A stretch of 64,000 nucleotides of DNA, taken from Isoetes taiwanensis (taxonomy: Eukaryota > Streptophyta > Lycopodiopsida > Isoetales > Isoetaceae). Position 1 is the stretch's first letter, and every line of letters begins with the position of its first letter. A program made the position numbers and the translations under genes. Below the pieces are notes generated by a model. The model was not told the origin of the DNA. It was given only the letters and a program-made list of their open reading frames with translations, and did no database searches. The DNA is taken from the NCBI GenBank assembly GCA_021234155.1, contig JAJEKV010000010.1:22966833-23030832 (forward strand), given 5' to 3'. Of this stretch, positions 48,600-59,808 are shown piece by piece.

Positions 48600-49353
48600 A
48601 GTGGTTCAAGGTGCAAGATTAACTTAATGTGCACGAGAATTTCATGATGCAACAGCGTTGCCAAATGCATATGGTGCAGTAGATGGTTTCCAATTATTTT
48701 TATGGAGGAACCTAAAGAAAAATGACAAAGGTGATGGTTGTTACAATCGACATAAAAGGCACGTCTGTCTACTACAAGGTATTGTTACACATAGCAGGAT
48801 GTTTATGTATGTTTGTGTGACAAGAACAGGTTCTATCCATGACTCAAATTAATTCAAGAAGAGCTCCATTTACAATAAAATTGCCTCCAACCAAATTTGG
48901 CAGTAACCAGTAGTAATATTGAGTGGCAGAAAATTGAAAAAAAACCTCAGCCTACTGATCAAGAAAGAGTATCCCTTCACTTCTAATAGGTGATTCTGCA
49001 TATTCTAGCAGGCCATTCCTCCTCAAAGTGTGTCCACAAACTCATGGTCCTTGAGGATTTGCAAGGTTAGAGTTTGTGTGGAAAATAGATTTTGAATTAT
49101 AAAAGATAAATTCATAATACTCAAGCATTTGCCCGTCCATGTTGGAAAGGCCTCGAAGATTATACATAGCAGCCTGTGTTCTTTAGAACTTTTGCATTAT
49201 AGAACACATGGGATGAGACATGTTGCAATTGAAGAAGACCATGAACTTGTGTATTACTATGAAACAAAAGCTATGAACAAGGCCCTAAAAAGGCAAGGAG
49301 ATCAGATGAGGCATGTCTTATTTGAGAACTTAAATGGCCATGTCTTGTTGTAA
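48600..49353 (+). pseudogene. PIF/Harbinger transposase remnant (DDE_Tnp_4 type)
   Basis: Three pieces in order but in different frames: ALPNAYGAVDGFQLFLW (first Asp) with YNRHKRH and CVTRTGSIHDSN (48655-48850); LLIGDSAYSSRPFLL (second Asp, near 48985-49030); and a C-terminal piece at 49129-49353 (KASKIIHSSLCSLELLH ... RQGDQMRHVLFENLN), which matches the end of Harbinger transposases. Stops and shifts separate them. These enzymes move PIF/Harbinger elements by cut and paste with a Myb-like partner protein, which is not visible here. Confidence 0.75.
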
Positions 49354-50270
49354 CTGAATTGTTTGAGTTCAAAATGTTTTTGATTGAATCAACATTGAAT
49401 AAAATTTTTTTACTAGGTTGTGTAAAGGAACTGTAGTTTCATATGTGAATTATAAGGCTTTTACATTTCTTGAACAAAATAGTTCACAAGAATGTATTAC
49501 AATGACTTATAATATGTGGTGTTGTTTTTTGTGGATAACACAAGTATCTTAGTGGACGAAGTGCCATATCAAACCTTGCTGAAGTTAATGGACTGGATAT
49601 TACTTCAAGTTAGGATTACAGTGCGACAAAAAGGTCAATTTTTGAATATGTTCAGACTCCACAGAAGTGCGAATCATAAACAAAAATGAACTAGAGTATT
49701 TGAAGGTCCAAAAAACTTTTAGTCATACTAACTGTATAACATTAAATCAAACTGGTCTACTTTCACGGCCAGCTGTAGAAAACATGAGAAACATCGTTCA
49801 AATTGGGAAAAAAAAAACTCGAAGCAACTGCCTGATGAATGAACAGTATTATGATCTGCATTTACAAAAGTAGATATGCTTAGAAATGTACAAAACTATT
49901 AAAATCAAAGGAAAACCAATCTGAAACATAATAAACCATGATGACAAAAAGCTATTTCATTTGTTGAAAACTGGTCATTTTACAGCAAAAAATTGGCATG
50001 TATGCCATTTCTTTCATAGGAAGCTTGGAGAAAACAAGAAACAAAAAAAAAAAAAAAAGAGAGGCAAGGCGGAGGGTTTTTCTTAGAGCTGGGGCACACA
50101 AGGGGTTGCTGGTTCACTTAGGCACAAAGCTCGCATGTTTAAGTGACGGTCCTGATCTCATGCAAAGCCCATTTTCCTTCATGATTCAAGTAAATGCATT
50201 CCAGATGTGTTTTTTGCTTCGAGAGAGCACTTTCAGCCCAAGCTGTTATCTCGGCTTCCATGTTCGCTCC
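49354..50270. other. Intergenic stretch, nothing recognised
   Basis: AT-rich with an A-run near 50042-50060. No domain is seen in the short frames. Confidence 0.4.
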
Positions 50271-50697
50271 TGTAATGGACCCATGGGAGGTCGCTCGAGT
50301 AGATCTGGGTGTCGCGTTCCCGAGACACTGGCATAAATGGGTAGAAGCGACTACTCATAAACATATAGACGGTTTTGCCCAGTTGGTCAAAGACATGTCG
50401 GTTAAGAATGTTACATTTGGCATCAGAGCAGGACTCGAATTTGAGTCTCCATGGGGGTAACTATGACCCGAAATACTGTTGGACAGTAGGTCATGACTTG
50501 GTCTTGGACACCATGGGATGGTGTGGTTTATGGTTTGTGATGCTCGAGGACGAGCATAGTTCTAGTGGGAGAAATTGTAACGGGCCCATGGGAGACCGCT
50601 CGAGTAGATCTGGGTGTCGCGTTCGCGAGACACAGGCATAAAGGGGTAGAAACGACTACTCATAAACGTCTAGACGGTTTTGCCAAGTTGGTTAAAT
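50271..50697 (+). mobile_element. TRIM-like miniature LTR retrotransposon
   Basis: Direct repeats of about 120-145 bp (50271-50415 and 50576-50697) start TGTAA(T/C)GG(A/G)CCCATGGGAG. The first ends in ACA and is followed by TTGGCATCAGAGC (50417-50429), one mismatch from the initiator-tRNA PBS. The second is preceded by a purine run AGTGGGAGAAA. The internal part is only about 160 bp and non-coding, as in TRIMs or an internally deleted Ty3 element. The right repeat lacks the last ~24 bp. Confidence 0.7.
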
Positions 50698-50950
50698 CTA
50701 GCCTCCAACAATTCTTTAACATGATACAAATCCAAGTTTTTCCTCAACTCAAGAACATATGCAGATCTAGCTATGGCAACATTTGAAACCTCAAATTGAA
50801 TCCACAATAAGACCCCACCTGACAGAAAAAGATGATTGATGCAGTCCATGATGTGATCTCCAAGGTTTTGCCTCCTCGGTGTCTCCTCTGCTTTCTTGCT
50901 TTGCAAACTCTTGCTCTCCAAAAAACTCTTGCTTATATGCTCTCCATGTT

Positions 50951-51028
50951 GCATGCATGTTCTATCTTGCATGCATGTTCCATCTTCCATGCATGTTCTA
51001 TCTTGCATGCATGTTCTATCTTGCATTC
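50951..51028. repeat. 18-bp minisatellite with CATGCATG cores
   Basis: Four units of 'gcatgcatgttctatctt' with single changes (50951-51022), then a partial unit. CATGCATG is also the RY motif bound by B3 transcription factors, though this may be coincidence. Confidence 0.85.
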
Positions 51029-51094
51029 ATGTCAAGCATGCATATATGCACATGAATATGTATACTGACCCGTCAAGTGGTCAGGATCGTTACA

Positions 51095-51369
51095 GTCTCT
51101 CCTTCTAAAATTTAACCCATATCCTCATGGGTCGTTATGGATTTACTGAAGCATTCTATGATTCAAATGTCTCGAATCTAGCACAACTTTAACTCAAATC
51201 AAAACTTCACCTTAGAAATATAACTGCTATCCATCTTACTGAACATACCATGAGAAGAACCCTTACCTCAACTTGATCTATGATCCACTATCTCAGTAGC
51301 TAAGGATCCAACCTGTAATCTGTAAATCAATATCAACATCTAAAGATCCAACATGCTCTGATACCAACT
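51095..51369 (-). mobile_element. Possible internal part of a second miniature LTR element
   Basis: On the minus strand TTGGTATCAGAGC (51367-51355) is a perfect PBS one base after a sequence ending ...CGTCACA, and AGAAGGAGAGAC (51106-51095) resembles a polypurine tract directly followed by TGTAACGATCC. The ~275 bp between are non-coding. I could not match the two flanking LTRs to each other, so the boundaries are unproven. Confidence 0.4.
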
Positions 51370-52499
51370 GTGACGAGTCTGCCGAGTTGACCCTCATGGC
51401 AACTCGGGATCTTGTCTAAACTTGCACTAATTCTAGGTTGATAGTATTGGTGAAGAATTGAATTTTCTTACTCATAATAATCAAAAATCAACATAGTATA
51501 TCCACTATCAAATAGAATAATATTCAGAGAAAATACTATCATCAGTACATTGACAAGATCTAGCTGAGCAATTTAATACAAGAGCTTCTCCTCTAGAACT
51601 CAACCACGACCTTCGACTACACTGCTGCCCTAACTTGACCACTGCTTCGTGACTAAGTGGGGATCCCATAGCTGCCTCTGCATGCATAGAACATCTTACA
51701 ATCTTGGATAACAAACATAGTAACTCAAAGACACAAGAACCTATGGTGCAATGCTAGACTATAACAATAAAGGAAACATCATGAACATCAAGACCAAAGA
51801 ACATAACCAAGTACCAAACCATCATAACAAGCTCTGGGACAATGTGTAGCTCAGCCAGCCTATATACAGGCTCTGCTAGCAGCATGTTGCCCAACTAACT
51901 TACATCCCAAGCCCTGTCGCGGGTGGTGGAGTGAACCTCGTATGCACATACCCTCTCAGCCCACGTCTGGCACTGGAGGACCTCTTACCATGGGAGTTCA
52001 CAAGAGTTGACTGGCGTAGCAATCCCGGCCAGGAGAACTAACGCCCAGTGTCACAGAGCACAAATACAATGAACATAGAACATGAGTCATGCCGGAATAG
52101 CCCAGGCCACCGAACCTGAAAGTCCGACCCCGGAGATCCAGATACATAACAAAATACCAAGAACAACAGTGAGACAATACAAAGACCATGACATGTGTGT
52201 TCATTAGACATTTACTAAACATGTGCCTAGACCTTGCCCTTGCCAAGGTTGATCGTACAACCTTACCATGTCGAAATAGCAATTCGGTAATGAAAACCCA
52301 ATAGCAACCAACTTGTCGATGTAGCTTACTCAAATAACTACTATAAGGCGGGTGCAAAGCTACCTCTATATCCAATATGGCTAAATTACCACCTTAATAA
52401 TATATATATACAAGAAATTTAATGCGTCCTACGGTGCATGTTCAAATTTTAGCATGTTCCTACGTGCAAGTTCTTGTAAAAGAATCTCTTGAGAATACT
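51370..52499. other. Non-coding stretch, possibly LTR-derived
   Basis: Starts with 'gtgacgagtctgccgag', which may be an LTR start seen from the minus strand. No coding region or second copy is recognised. Confidence 0.3.
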
Positions 52500-53160
52500 C
52501 TAAATTCATAGATTCTATAAGATTCTACCAAGGTTCTCTTAGAAGGTTCGTGAGCATTTCTCTAAATTTTATAAGATTCCCTCTAGATTCCATTAAATTT
52601 CCCTAGATTCTCCAAGATTCTATGAAGATACCCTTAGATTCTCTTAGATTCATTTAGATTTTATCAGATTGCCCTTAGATTCAAAGAGATTCTTTAAAGA
52701 TTCCCTTAGATACTCTAAGATTTCATCAACATTTTCTTAGATTCCCTTAGATTTTATGAAGATTCTTTTAGATCCCCTAGATTTTAAGAGATTCCCTTAG
52801 GCTTGTAAATATTTTCCTAGATTCTCTTACATTTTATAAGATTTTCTTACATTCTATTAGATTCTTCTGGGTTCCTTTACATTCTAGAACTTTTTAAAAC
52901 ATTCTAAGACTTTCTAGAACATTCTAAGACTTTCAATATATTCTAGAACTTTCTGGAAGTATTTCCTTAGATTTCCTTACATTCCCGTAGATTCCATACA
53001 TTCTAAAACTTATTAGAACAATTTGGAACTTTTTGGAAGAATTTTCTTAGATCCCCCCTAGATTCTCTTATGTTCTAGAACTTTCTAGAAGATTCTAGAA
53101 CTTTCTAGAGCCTTCCAGAACATTCTAGGACCTTCTTGAACTAGCTAGAATGTTATAGTC
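52500..53160. repeat. Degenerate AT-rich minisatellite of ~10- to 12-bp units
   Basis: Runs of 'ccttagattct', 'agattctctt' and 'ttctagaact'-type units. The left part is looser and the right end becomes a regular 10-bp repeat at 53071-53150. Confidence 0.75.
53071..53150. promoter_or_regulatory. Eight 10-bp repeats matching the heat-shock-element pattern
   Basis: Each 10-bp unit is nnTTCnnGAA-like (TTCTAGAA in the first three). Six of the eight keep both half-sites, seven keep TTC, and the last keeps only GAA. Alternating GAA and TTC five bases apart is the binding pattern of heat-shock factors. No gene starts directly downstream; a truncated LTR lies about 300 bp away. Confidence 0.5.
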
Positions 53161-53225
53161 TATTTTATCTTAATGGGAATATTACCCTTAAGTATATGTG
53201 ATAAATTATTTATGGAATTAATGCT

Positions 53226-53300
53226 TGGTCTAGTGGGTAGAATGAGGGGTTGGTGGGTCAATGGCCAGGGTTCGAATCCCCCACACAACATAAAAATTTT
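53226..53300 (+). repeat. tRNA-derived SINE-like sequence
   Basis: TGGTCTAGTGG (53226-53236) fits box A and GGTTCGAATCC (53269-53279) is a perfect box B, with tRNA-like spacing, followed by an A/T-rich tail. The 5' and 3' acceptor stems do not pair well, so it is read as a SINE head and not a working tRNA gene. Confidence 0.6.
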
Positions 53301-53465
53301 AAAAGCCTTTTCCTAAGGGATGAGCATTCAACTTGGGTCGTAGGATCTTGGACCCGATCAAGGGTCGAGATCTCACGCAACATGAGCCATAGGATCTATT
53401 ACATATAATTTTCAAAGTCATGTGCACCGTAGAATATGTGCCAAGCCACGTGAGTCGTAAGATCC

Positions 53466-54883
53466 TGTGACGTTCCAAGTATTTATACGGTATAAGTATA
53501 AATATGTTGACACGTCACCAAGAATACATGCGCCACATGGGGTATGGGAACCTAGGTGGTTCACTTAAAAGGGATTAAATTAGCTATGCTAATTTAATTA
53601 TTAACAATAATAACCTATAACTAAGGAACTAATATTAAAAAAAACCATAATTAAGTTAATTATGGTTTGGGAAGGCGCCACGTGGCCACCCTCGATTGGT
53701 TAGCATGATAATGCTAATTGGGATCAATAGGGTGGATCACCACCCCCATATCAGCCACAACTCACCTTGAGCAGTGGAGCGCCACCCTTGTGACCAGAGC
53801 TGAGCGCCACCTTGAGCAATTGGACGCCACCCTTCTTACGCAAGCTGAACACCAAGACCAAGAAGATGGAGATCCCCAATGACAACGGGTCGAGCCGAAA
53901 CACAGGTGGGTGGCTAGTGTAGTTGTGAATTCTAGGATAGCGCCCCTGTTGGGCACCTGTTTGGGTTGTTGGTCTGTTCTCTCTGTGTTTACTCGTAGGA
54001 ACTAACCCTTGGTTGTAAAGGTAAGTTCTATTTATATTCTGATTCAGGTTTTGCTTGTAATGGATGGGTTGATGGTTGTTAGCCTAGTGTTACTCTGGAA
54101 ATGGGGGAATTAAGGGGGGGTAGAGACCTCTGAGGCTATTTATTGTAGTATGCTCCTAGATAGAGCCCTGTATTATCCCGTTAAGTGCGGCCTGTGCACA
54201 AGAGCCCACCGGGTCATAGATGCTATGGTACTGGCTTAGCACCAGACAAGGAACACAGTGGTGAAGTGGAGGTGGGGTCTTGCACGAACATAAAAGGCTC
54301 CTGGGACTCCTATAGCGAGCTAGACCTGATAGCCGGTCACGTAGAGGGCCGGGTATGGGTGTAGAGGTGTGATCCGTATGGAGCACCTTGCACTTTGAGT
54401 AGATTTAGGGCGAGTAAGTCGGGTACGGATGCGGGGGTCGCTGATGCGGCACGTATTCTCTAGCTCGCCCATGGAGCCACTGTGATTCTGGAAGGGGACG
54501 CTTCCCTGACCTGCCTCATCGGACCGGGACTTCATGAACCCCGGAGTAGGCTCAGCAGGGTGATGCCTCGAGCCTGCGTCTCCGGAAGGCTATAGCGACG
54601 CCATAGCGTGAATTGACCCATCTGCAAAGTGTGCACAGGAGGGGCGGATGGAGTGGACAACCCTAGCCAATGTTCTATGCCAGCCAACGCCATGTCAAGA
54701 TTCGGTCCGCTGATCTCTTGAGGCCTAGCCGTCAGTCGATCCTCACTGGAGTCTGAACCGGGGTAGAACCATGGGTTTGAGGTGTTTTCCTAGGTTTAGA
54801 TGCATATTCTTTGCCGTTGGTATTTGGATGGATGCACCACCCTTCGTGGTGGTTATTTATATGTGATTTATGCTGTGTGCTAA
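53466..54883 (+). repeat. Truncated LTR of the element A family
   Basis: Starts TGTGACGTTCC like the LTRs of A and B and follows A's LTR in order, including GGGGCGGATGGAGTGGACA (about 54641). It stops after 'tgctaa', equivalent to about 28534 in A. No PBS or internal sequence follows. The minus-strand open frames within it are not genes. Confidence 0.88.
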
Positions 54884-56779
54884 CCCTTGTATATGTAGCA
54901 TTATAACAGGGGTTTTTTTTTGTGATTTTGTACGCTTTTTTGCATGGTTTTCCTATGATTTTAGTGATGTATTCATTAGGCCATACTAAATAGTATTTCT
55001 AGAGTGCGGCTTTTTTGAAGCGTTGATCATTTTTAGCTTCAATAATCTAACGGTTGTTATTTTGGCCTCCTCGTTCATATGCATGCAACCAGAAAAGTTC
55101 TTTTCTTTGAGAAGTTCTTGTTCGTGGTATTCAATCCGTCCTGTTATGGTGGTATGCTTGATTTCTCTTTTCTGTTTGCTAACGATGTGTTAAGTTTTAA
55201 TGTTATGCAGATATTAGCACAGATATCCGTTGTTATTGTCTTGTTGTCCGTTCTTCATATTAGCATGAGCAGTACTATTATTGGAGACAGATCTTCCGGC
55301 TTTTCTTTTTGTTTATCCTCCTTAACTTTTCCTCTGTTTAGCATTTGCCCCTTCGTTTAGGCTGCCATTGAGTTTGGATCTGCTGTAAAATGACCTCAGA
55401 ACCATGATTTACTTCTGATTTGCCTTCGGCCCCTTAGGATAATGCTACGAATTTAGGCTGCCATAAGTTTAGGCTGCCATTGAGTTTGGATCTGCTGTAA
55501 AATGACCTCAGAACCATGATTTACCTCTGATTTGTCTTCGGCCCCTTAGGATAATGCTACGAATTTAGGCTGCCATGCGTTTGGATACCTCTGATTTGTG
55601 TGATTTACCTCTGAACTCATGGTATATATCCGCTTTGGTTGCAACCCTAAGAAGATAAAGTCTGCAAAAATCGGCCGTAGCAATCAGGCTTCAGAATATC
55701 AGAATATGTAGCATTATCGATCCAGCACTTTGAAACTGCTGTGCAATGGTCTCTAACCTATGTTCTGGCAACGCCACAGTCAAATCCGGCACTCATCGTG
55801 AAGTATTCAGCCGCCATCTCCAATGTCCAAACCCTAACCCTGCCATTTCGAATTTTGTAACCCTAACCCTTATCTATTTTATCTATTCTTGTTCGAAATT
55901 GGAAATGTGAACCTTCCTTTAACCTTCAAGAATTAAAATACCCTTCCTCACAATATCTACCATATTATAATAATGCTACATACATTCATGTCATTGCTTG
56001 TGTTACTCATATAATGCTACATATTCATATTATCTTTAAAATTACTACTTATTGTCCAAATTACTAGTTATTACTAAAGGTGGTTATTAACAATTCTTTT
56101 TTTTCTTAAAATTGTAGATATTACTTCAACATCTTACAATGAGACGATTGGCACGAAAAAACGAGACCCACAAACATCAACATCACTTAACGGAGTCATG
56201 CAAGCGTAAGGCATCACGTATGAAAAAATCATCATGCACAAGAAAATGTCATCGAAGCTGAAGAGGCGCAATTAAATTACATTATCCTATAATATTATAC
56301 TTATTCAGGCTTCTTTACAGATTTCCTTTATTTTTGTTATAATGTTAAATATTAGATTTCACATATTTGCTACATGTTTTGCATGTTTTACATGTTTTTA
56401 CGTATGTTTTTTTTCGGGCCCGAAGGGCCCAAAATTTTTTTTGGTATAACAACCAATACATAACTACCATTAACATTAATGAACACAACCATTGGGTTTA
56501 ACATATTTAAATTAAAATCCCCCTTAAACCCCCTTTGGTTTGGGTGCTTATTCACACGGGGGGTGACGTGGGGCGCCGAGAGCCCTTGTGATTATATTTT
56601 CCACGAGAGCCCCCAGATTATATTTTCCACGTATAAAACCAACACCATATAGTATTTTGCTAAAAATCTTATAGTATTTTGCATATGTTGTTATACGGTA
56701 TACCAATTTGTGTACTTGCATACCCCACAAACGAGGAACTTTACGTACGGTGTAGATTAAGGAATAAGGGGTGAATATG
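54884..56779. other. Intergenic stretch with a tandem duplication
   Basis: A 112-bp tandem duplication (55356-55467 and 55468-55579) shares 'ggctgccattgagtttggat' and 'ccccttaggataatgctacg'. Telomere-like 'aaaccctaaccct' is at about 55829 and again near 55859. No gene is supported; the 93-codon frame at 55079-55360 has no recognisable domain. Confidence 0.4.
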
Positions 56780-58541
56780 TGTGACGTTCCAAAGACAAGA
56801 TATCGGCTCCGGGACGTATATTGTCTTTGCCACGTCCACGCGTACCACGCCACCCGATTGACGTGTAATGCGTAGCGATATAGCCAAGTGGGTAGCCCCT
56901 AGGGGGCAACTTGCTAAGAATGTGCATTAGTATTAATGTGCACATTTTCCAATGTACACATTAATGTGGGCACACATTTCCATGTGGCCACTTGATGCCA
57001 AGTGGGCCATAACCATAGGTGCAATTAATGTGCACATTTTCCAATGTACACATTCATTAATGTGCACACATTTCCATGTGAGCACATTTGGGTGCACACA
57101 TTTCCATGTGGGCACATTTGGCCACCTAGGCCTTAAAGGCAAGTGGGCCCATTTCCAATTATCCCACATGCCAAAAGGGGATAATTGGAAACCCTAGCCA
57201 CCCCCCCTTGTCTATATAGGGTTGGAAACCCTAGCCAACCCCCTTGTCTATATAGGGTTGGAAACCCTAACTAACCCAATTTTTTAGATTTTAGGGGCTT
57301 GAGAACTTCTGTTTTGGCTGCCTCAACAAACCAAAAACCGCATCCCACTCATTTGGGAGAATTGCAACCTTAGTTTCTCTAGATTCGTTTTTCTTCAGAT
57401 GATGGTCGAGCTCAGTCGAGGAGGAGCCCCTCAAGGACCAGGTATTTGGCCAATTAGATAGTCTAAACCCTATTTTAGTCATTGTATCAGTAGGTTTAGC
57501 CTATTAGATTGGCCATAGCAGGCCTCTAGATCCCTAGATAGCAGATTCTAACTAAAGAACCTAACTCTATGTGGTAGATTAGATCTTGTTCTTCAGTTCT
57601 TATGTGATGTATATGGATGATGTATCTCTATGAACTCCTTGTATTGGGAAGGGGGGTAGAGACCTAAAGCTTTGTAGTCGATGCTCCTAGAGTAGCCTCT
57701 CTAGCACACTGTAGATGCGGCCTGTGCACAAGAGCCACACCTGGTTGTGGGTGAAGGGGCCAGACTGGCTTATAAGGAGGTTCATGTTCTGACTCTTGAA
57801 CGACCCCTATGGTGTGTTAGTACTGCCGGGGGTCACTGTGACTAGGTCTAATGGCTTGCCACTGCGTGTGGGCAAGGCATGGGCTCGACACTCGTGAGGT
57901 GGTGAATATGACCTTCCATTGAGTTCAAGTCGAATACGGGCAGTGGCCCTCTAGTCACCTTGAGTCAGCATTGTAGATCTCTGGAGGGAGAAATCCCTAC
58001 CTGCCCCATCGGAACTGGGGAGATGTAACCCAGGATATAGCCCCCTTGGCTATGCATCCGGCGGGCTGATCGAGGAGTCCCAACACTTTTCACCTACTAC
58101 GCAAAGTGTGCACAGGGGAGGGGCGGATGGAGTGGACAACCCTAGGCCATGTTCTTATGCCGGTAAAATCCATTGCCATGAATTACATGCGCAATGAACT
58201 CGAGACCCAAGCTTGTCGGTCCATCCCCATTAATCCGAGCCTTGGGTAGGATTCCCTATGTGATGTCTTGATCTTCGCCTATGCAGAGATATGTGGAGGA
58301 CCATCCTTCGCGATGGTCATATGATGTTGATGTATGTGCTACCGACATGTATGTTTACGCTTCCAGCCTAGGTAGGCCCCGAGGGAGATCGGGTGCAATG
58401 ACCCTTCCACTCTTCCCCATTTGGAACCCGTTACGGTTCGCGGTGTCATGTGAGGGCCCTGTATTGGCACCCGAGCTGGTATGGGGATGAACTCACGGTT
58501 GTATACGGTGAGTGCACCGTATACGAGTAGGGGACGTCACA
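56780..58541 (+). repeat. 5' LTR of element B (1762 bp)
   Basis: Starts TGTGACGT and ends ACGTCACA, a perfect 8-bp inverted terminal repeat. It contains a cluster of 'cacatttccatgtg'-type repeats (about 56935-57120) and the block GGGGCGGATGGAGTGGACA (about 58118) shared with the A-family LTRs. Confidence 0.92.
57187..57270 (+). promoter_or_regulatory. Duplicated TATA/telo-box promoter module in LTR B
   Basis: TCTATATAGGGTTGG occurs at 57211 and again at 57247, 36 bp apart. Each is preceded by 'ggaaaccctagcca', and a third AAACCCTAA follows. TCTATATA is a good TATA box, so this is the likely core promoter of element B. Confidence 0.6.
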
Positions 58542-58542
58542 G

Positions 58543-58554
58543 TGGTATCAGAGC
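58543..58554 (+). promoter_or_regulatory. Primer-binding site for initiator tRNA-Met (element B)
   Basis: TGGTATCAGAGC, one base after the LTR. Confidence 0.93.
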
Positions 58555-58749
58555 TATGTTCTTGGAGACCAAGAGCAAAGCACTGGCCATGTTCCCAGTA
58601 GCACTAACTTGATAGGATCCTCAAACCTCGAAAAATGAGAAAACTTTTTTTCTCATTTTTGTAGTTTGTGCTAAGCTAGTAACAATTAAAATGAATAAAA
58701 AAACGTAAAAAGACTAAAATTGATGAGCCAACATCCAAAAAGTAGGGTG

Positions 58750-58816
58750 GTCTCACACGTCGGCGCCGGAGACGATTTCTACATTCTAGGAATCGGGCCG
58801 GGCTAACGTGTGAGAC
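58750..58816 (+). other. 67-nt hairpin in leader of element B, copy 1
   Basis: GTCTCACACGT at the left pairs perfectly with ACGTGTGAGAC at the right; an inner helix pairs GATTTCTA with TAGGAATC. It resembles a second hairpin of exactly the same length at 58935-59001. Confidence 0.7.
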
Positions 58817-58934
58817 ATTCGACACACCAAAAAAAATTGTAAATTACAGTAAAATACCTTGATAATTCTAGTTTTAAGCTAAGAATTAGTAGATTTAGCA
58901 TGTTGCATGTTAATTTAATAGTGGGCCCCACCAT

Positions 58935-59001
58935 GTCTCACACGTCGCGCCAGGACAGGTTTCTAGATTTTAGAAATCGGGCTGGGCGCAACGTGTGAGA
59001 C
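58935..59001 (+). other. 67-nt hairpin in leader of element B, copy 2
   Basis: Same perfect 11-bp outer stem as copy 1. The inner arm GGTTTCTA/TTAGAAATC differs from copy 1 yet still pairs. The position between PBS and the ORFs suits a packaging or dimerisation signal. Confidence 0.7.
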
Positions 59002-59367
59002 CTTGCTTAATTAGGTGTTTTAGATGCCTTAGACAACCCAAAAAGGTAGTTTAAAAGTTGACCTAAAATTGGCCCTATAAATAGAACCGGACCCCTCCCA
59101 TTTTTCCCGTCCTTCCCCGAACTTCGCCAGTCTTGTCAAGGCGATCTTGGTAACTTAGCTCCGTCGACAAACCGTAAAATGATGGCCCGCACGAAGCGGT
59201 ACCGCAAGGAAGCCTAGCCGGCGGATCCTCCAATAGCCGGCCCGGCCTTTTTTCACGGGATTCTTCGGGAACGCCTTCTCCACGTCGACGGATCTTCGCC
59301 GAAATGAGGAATCGGGGTCGGACCGGAGCTTACCACACGTAGATCTTGGAGGACGACGGCCGACGTC

Positions 59368-59808
59368 ATGAGTGAGATCCTCAAGAAATTGCACCGGGGA
59401 GGCGGCAGAAGCTTGGGAGCAGGAGCAACACCGGGGGGACCAACCCACGTGAGGAGCAGAGGGAACAAAGGACCCATCAATAGCCCAAGAACAACCCCTG
59501 CTGAGATCCACCGGGGAGGAGCAGGTGTAGGAGGAGGCAGCAAGCCGCCGAACTCACCCCTGAGGAAGAGGCCGACCCTAGCACGCCATTCCCACAAGTA
59601 CGGTCAAAGAGCCACGGAGCAGAGATCAAAGGGTCAGGAAGACGCCGGCGGATCCAAGAAGAGGAGGGCCAAGGCCATCAAGGCAGGCAAGAGGAAGGTG
59701 GTCAAGGTTGGGAAGAGGGCAGAGAACCTTGTCATCAACGAGCCGTCGGGAAAGGAGACCCCGCCCTTGCACTTGCCCTACACCCTTGTGCCTTTACTTA
59801 CCCTTTAG
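59368..59808 (+). CDS. Element B ORF0: basic Gly/Lys/Arg-rich protein
   Basis: 146 codons from ATG. The N-terminal half is Gly/Pro-rich; the C-terminal half has basic clusters (GGSKKRRAKAIKAGKRK). No family is recognised. The composition recalls tails of chromatin proteins but nothing more can be claimed. It ends with a lone TAG at 59806-59808, after which the same frame stays open straight into ORF1, so it may once have been, or may by readthrough still be, the N-terminal part of the H3 fusion. Element A has no counterpart. The coding status is uncertain. Confidence 0.4.
   Translation: MSEILKKLHRGGGRSLGAGATPGGPTHVRSRGNKGPINSPRTTPAEIHRGGAGVGGGSKPPNSPLRKRPTLARHSHKYGQRATEQRSKGQEDAGGSKKRRAKAIKAGKRKVVKVGKRAENLVINEPSGKETPPLHLPYTLVPLLTL

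Noticed and set aside
50951-51028. 18-bp minisatellite as a CRISPR-like array
   Set aside because: Units are directly adjacent without spacers, and this is a plant nuclear sequence.
53226-53300. A functional tRNA gene
   Set aside because: Box A and box B are good, but acceptor and anticodon stems do not form a convincing cloverleaf.
55079-55360. 93-codon hydrophobic ORF as a membrane protein
   Set aside because: Composition follows local T-rich DNA; no homologous pattern or second copy.
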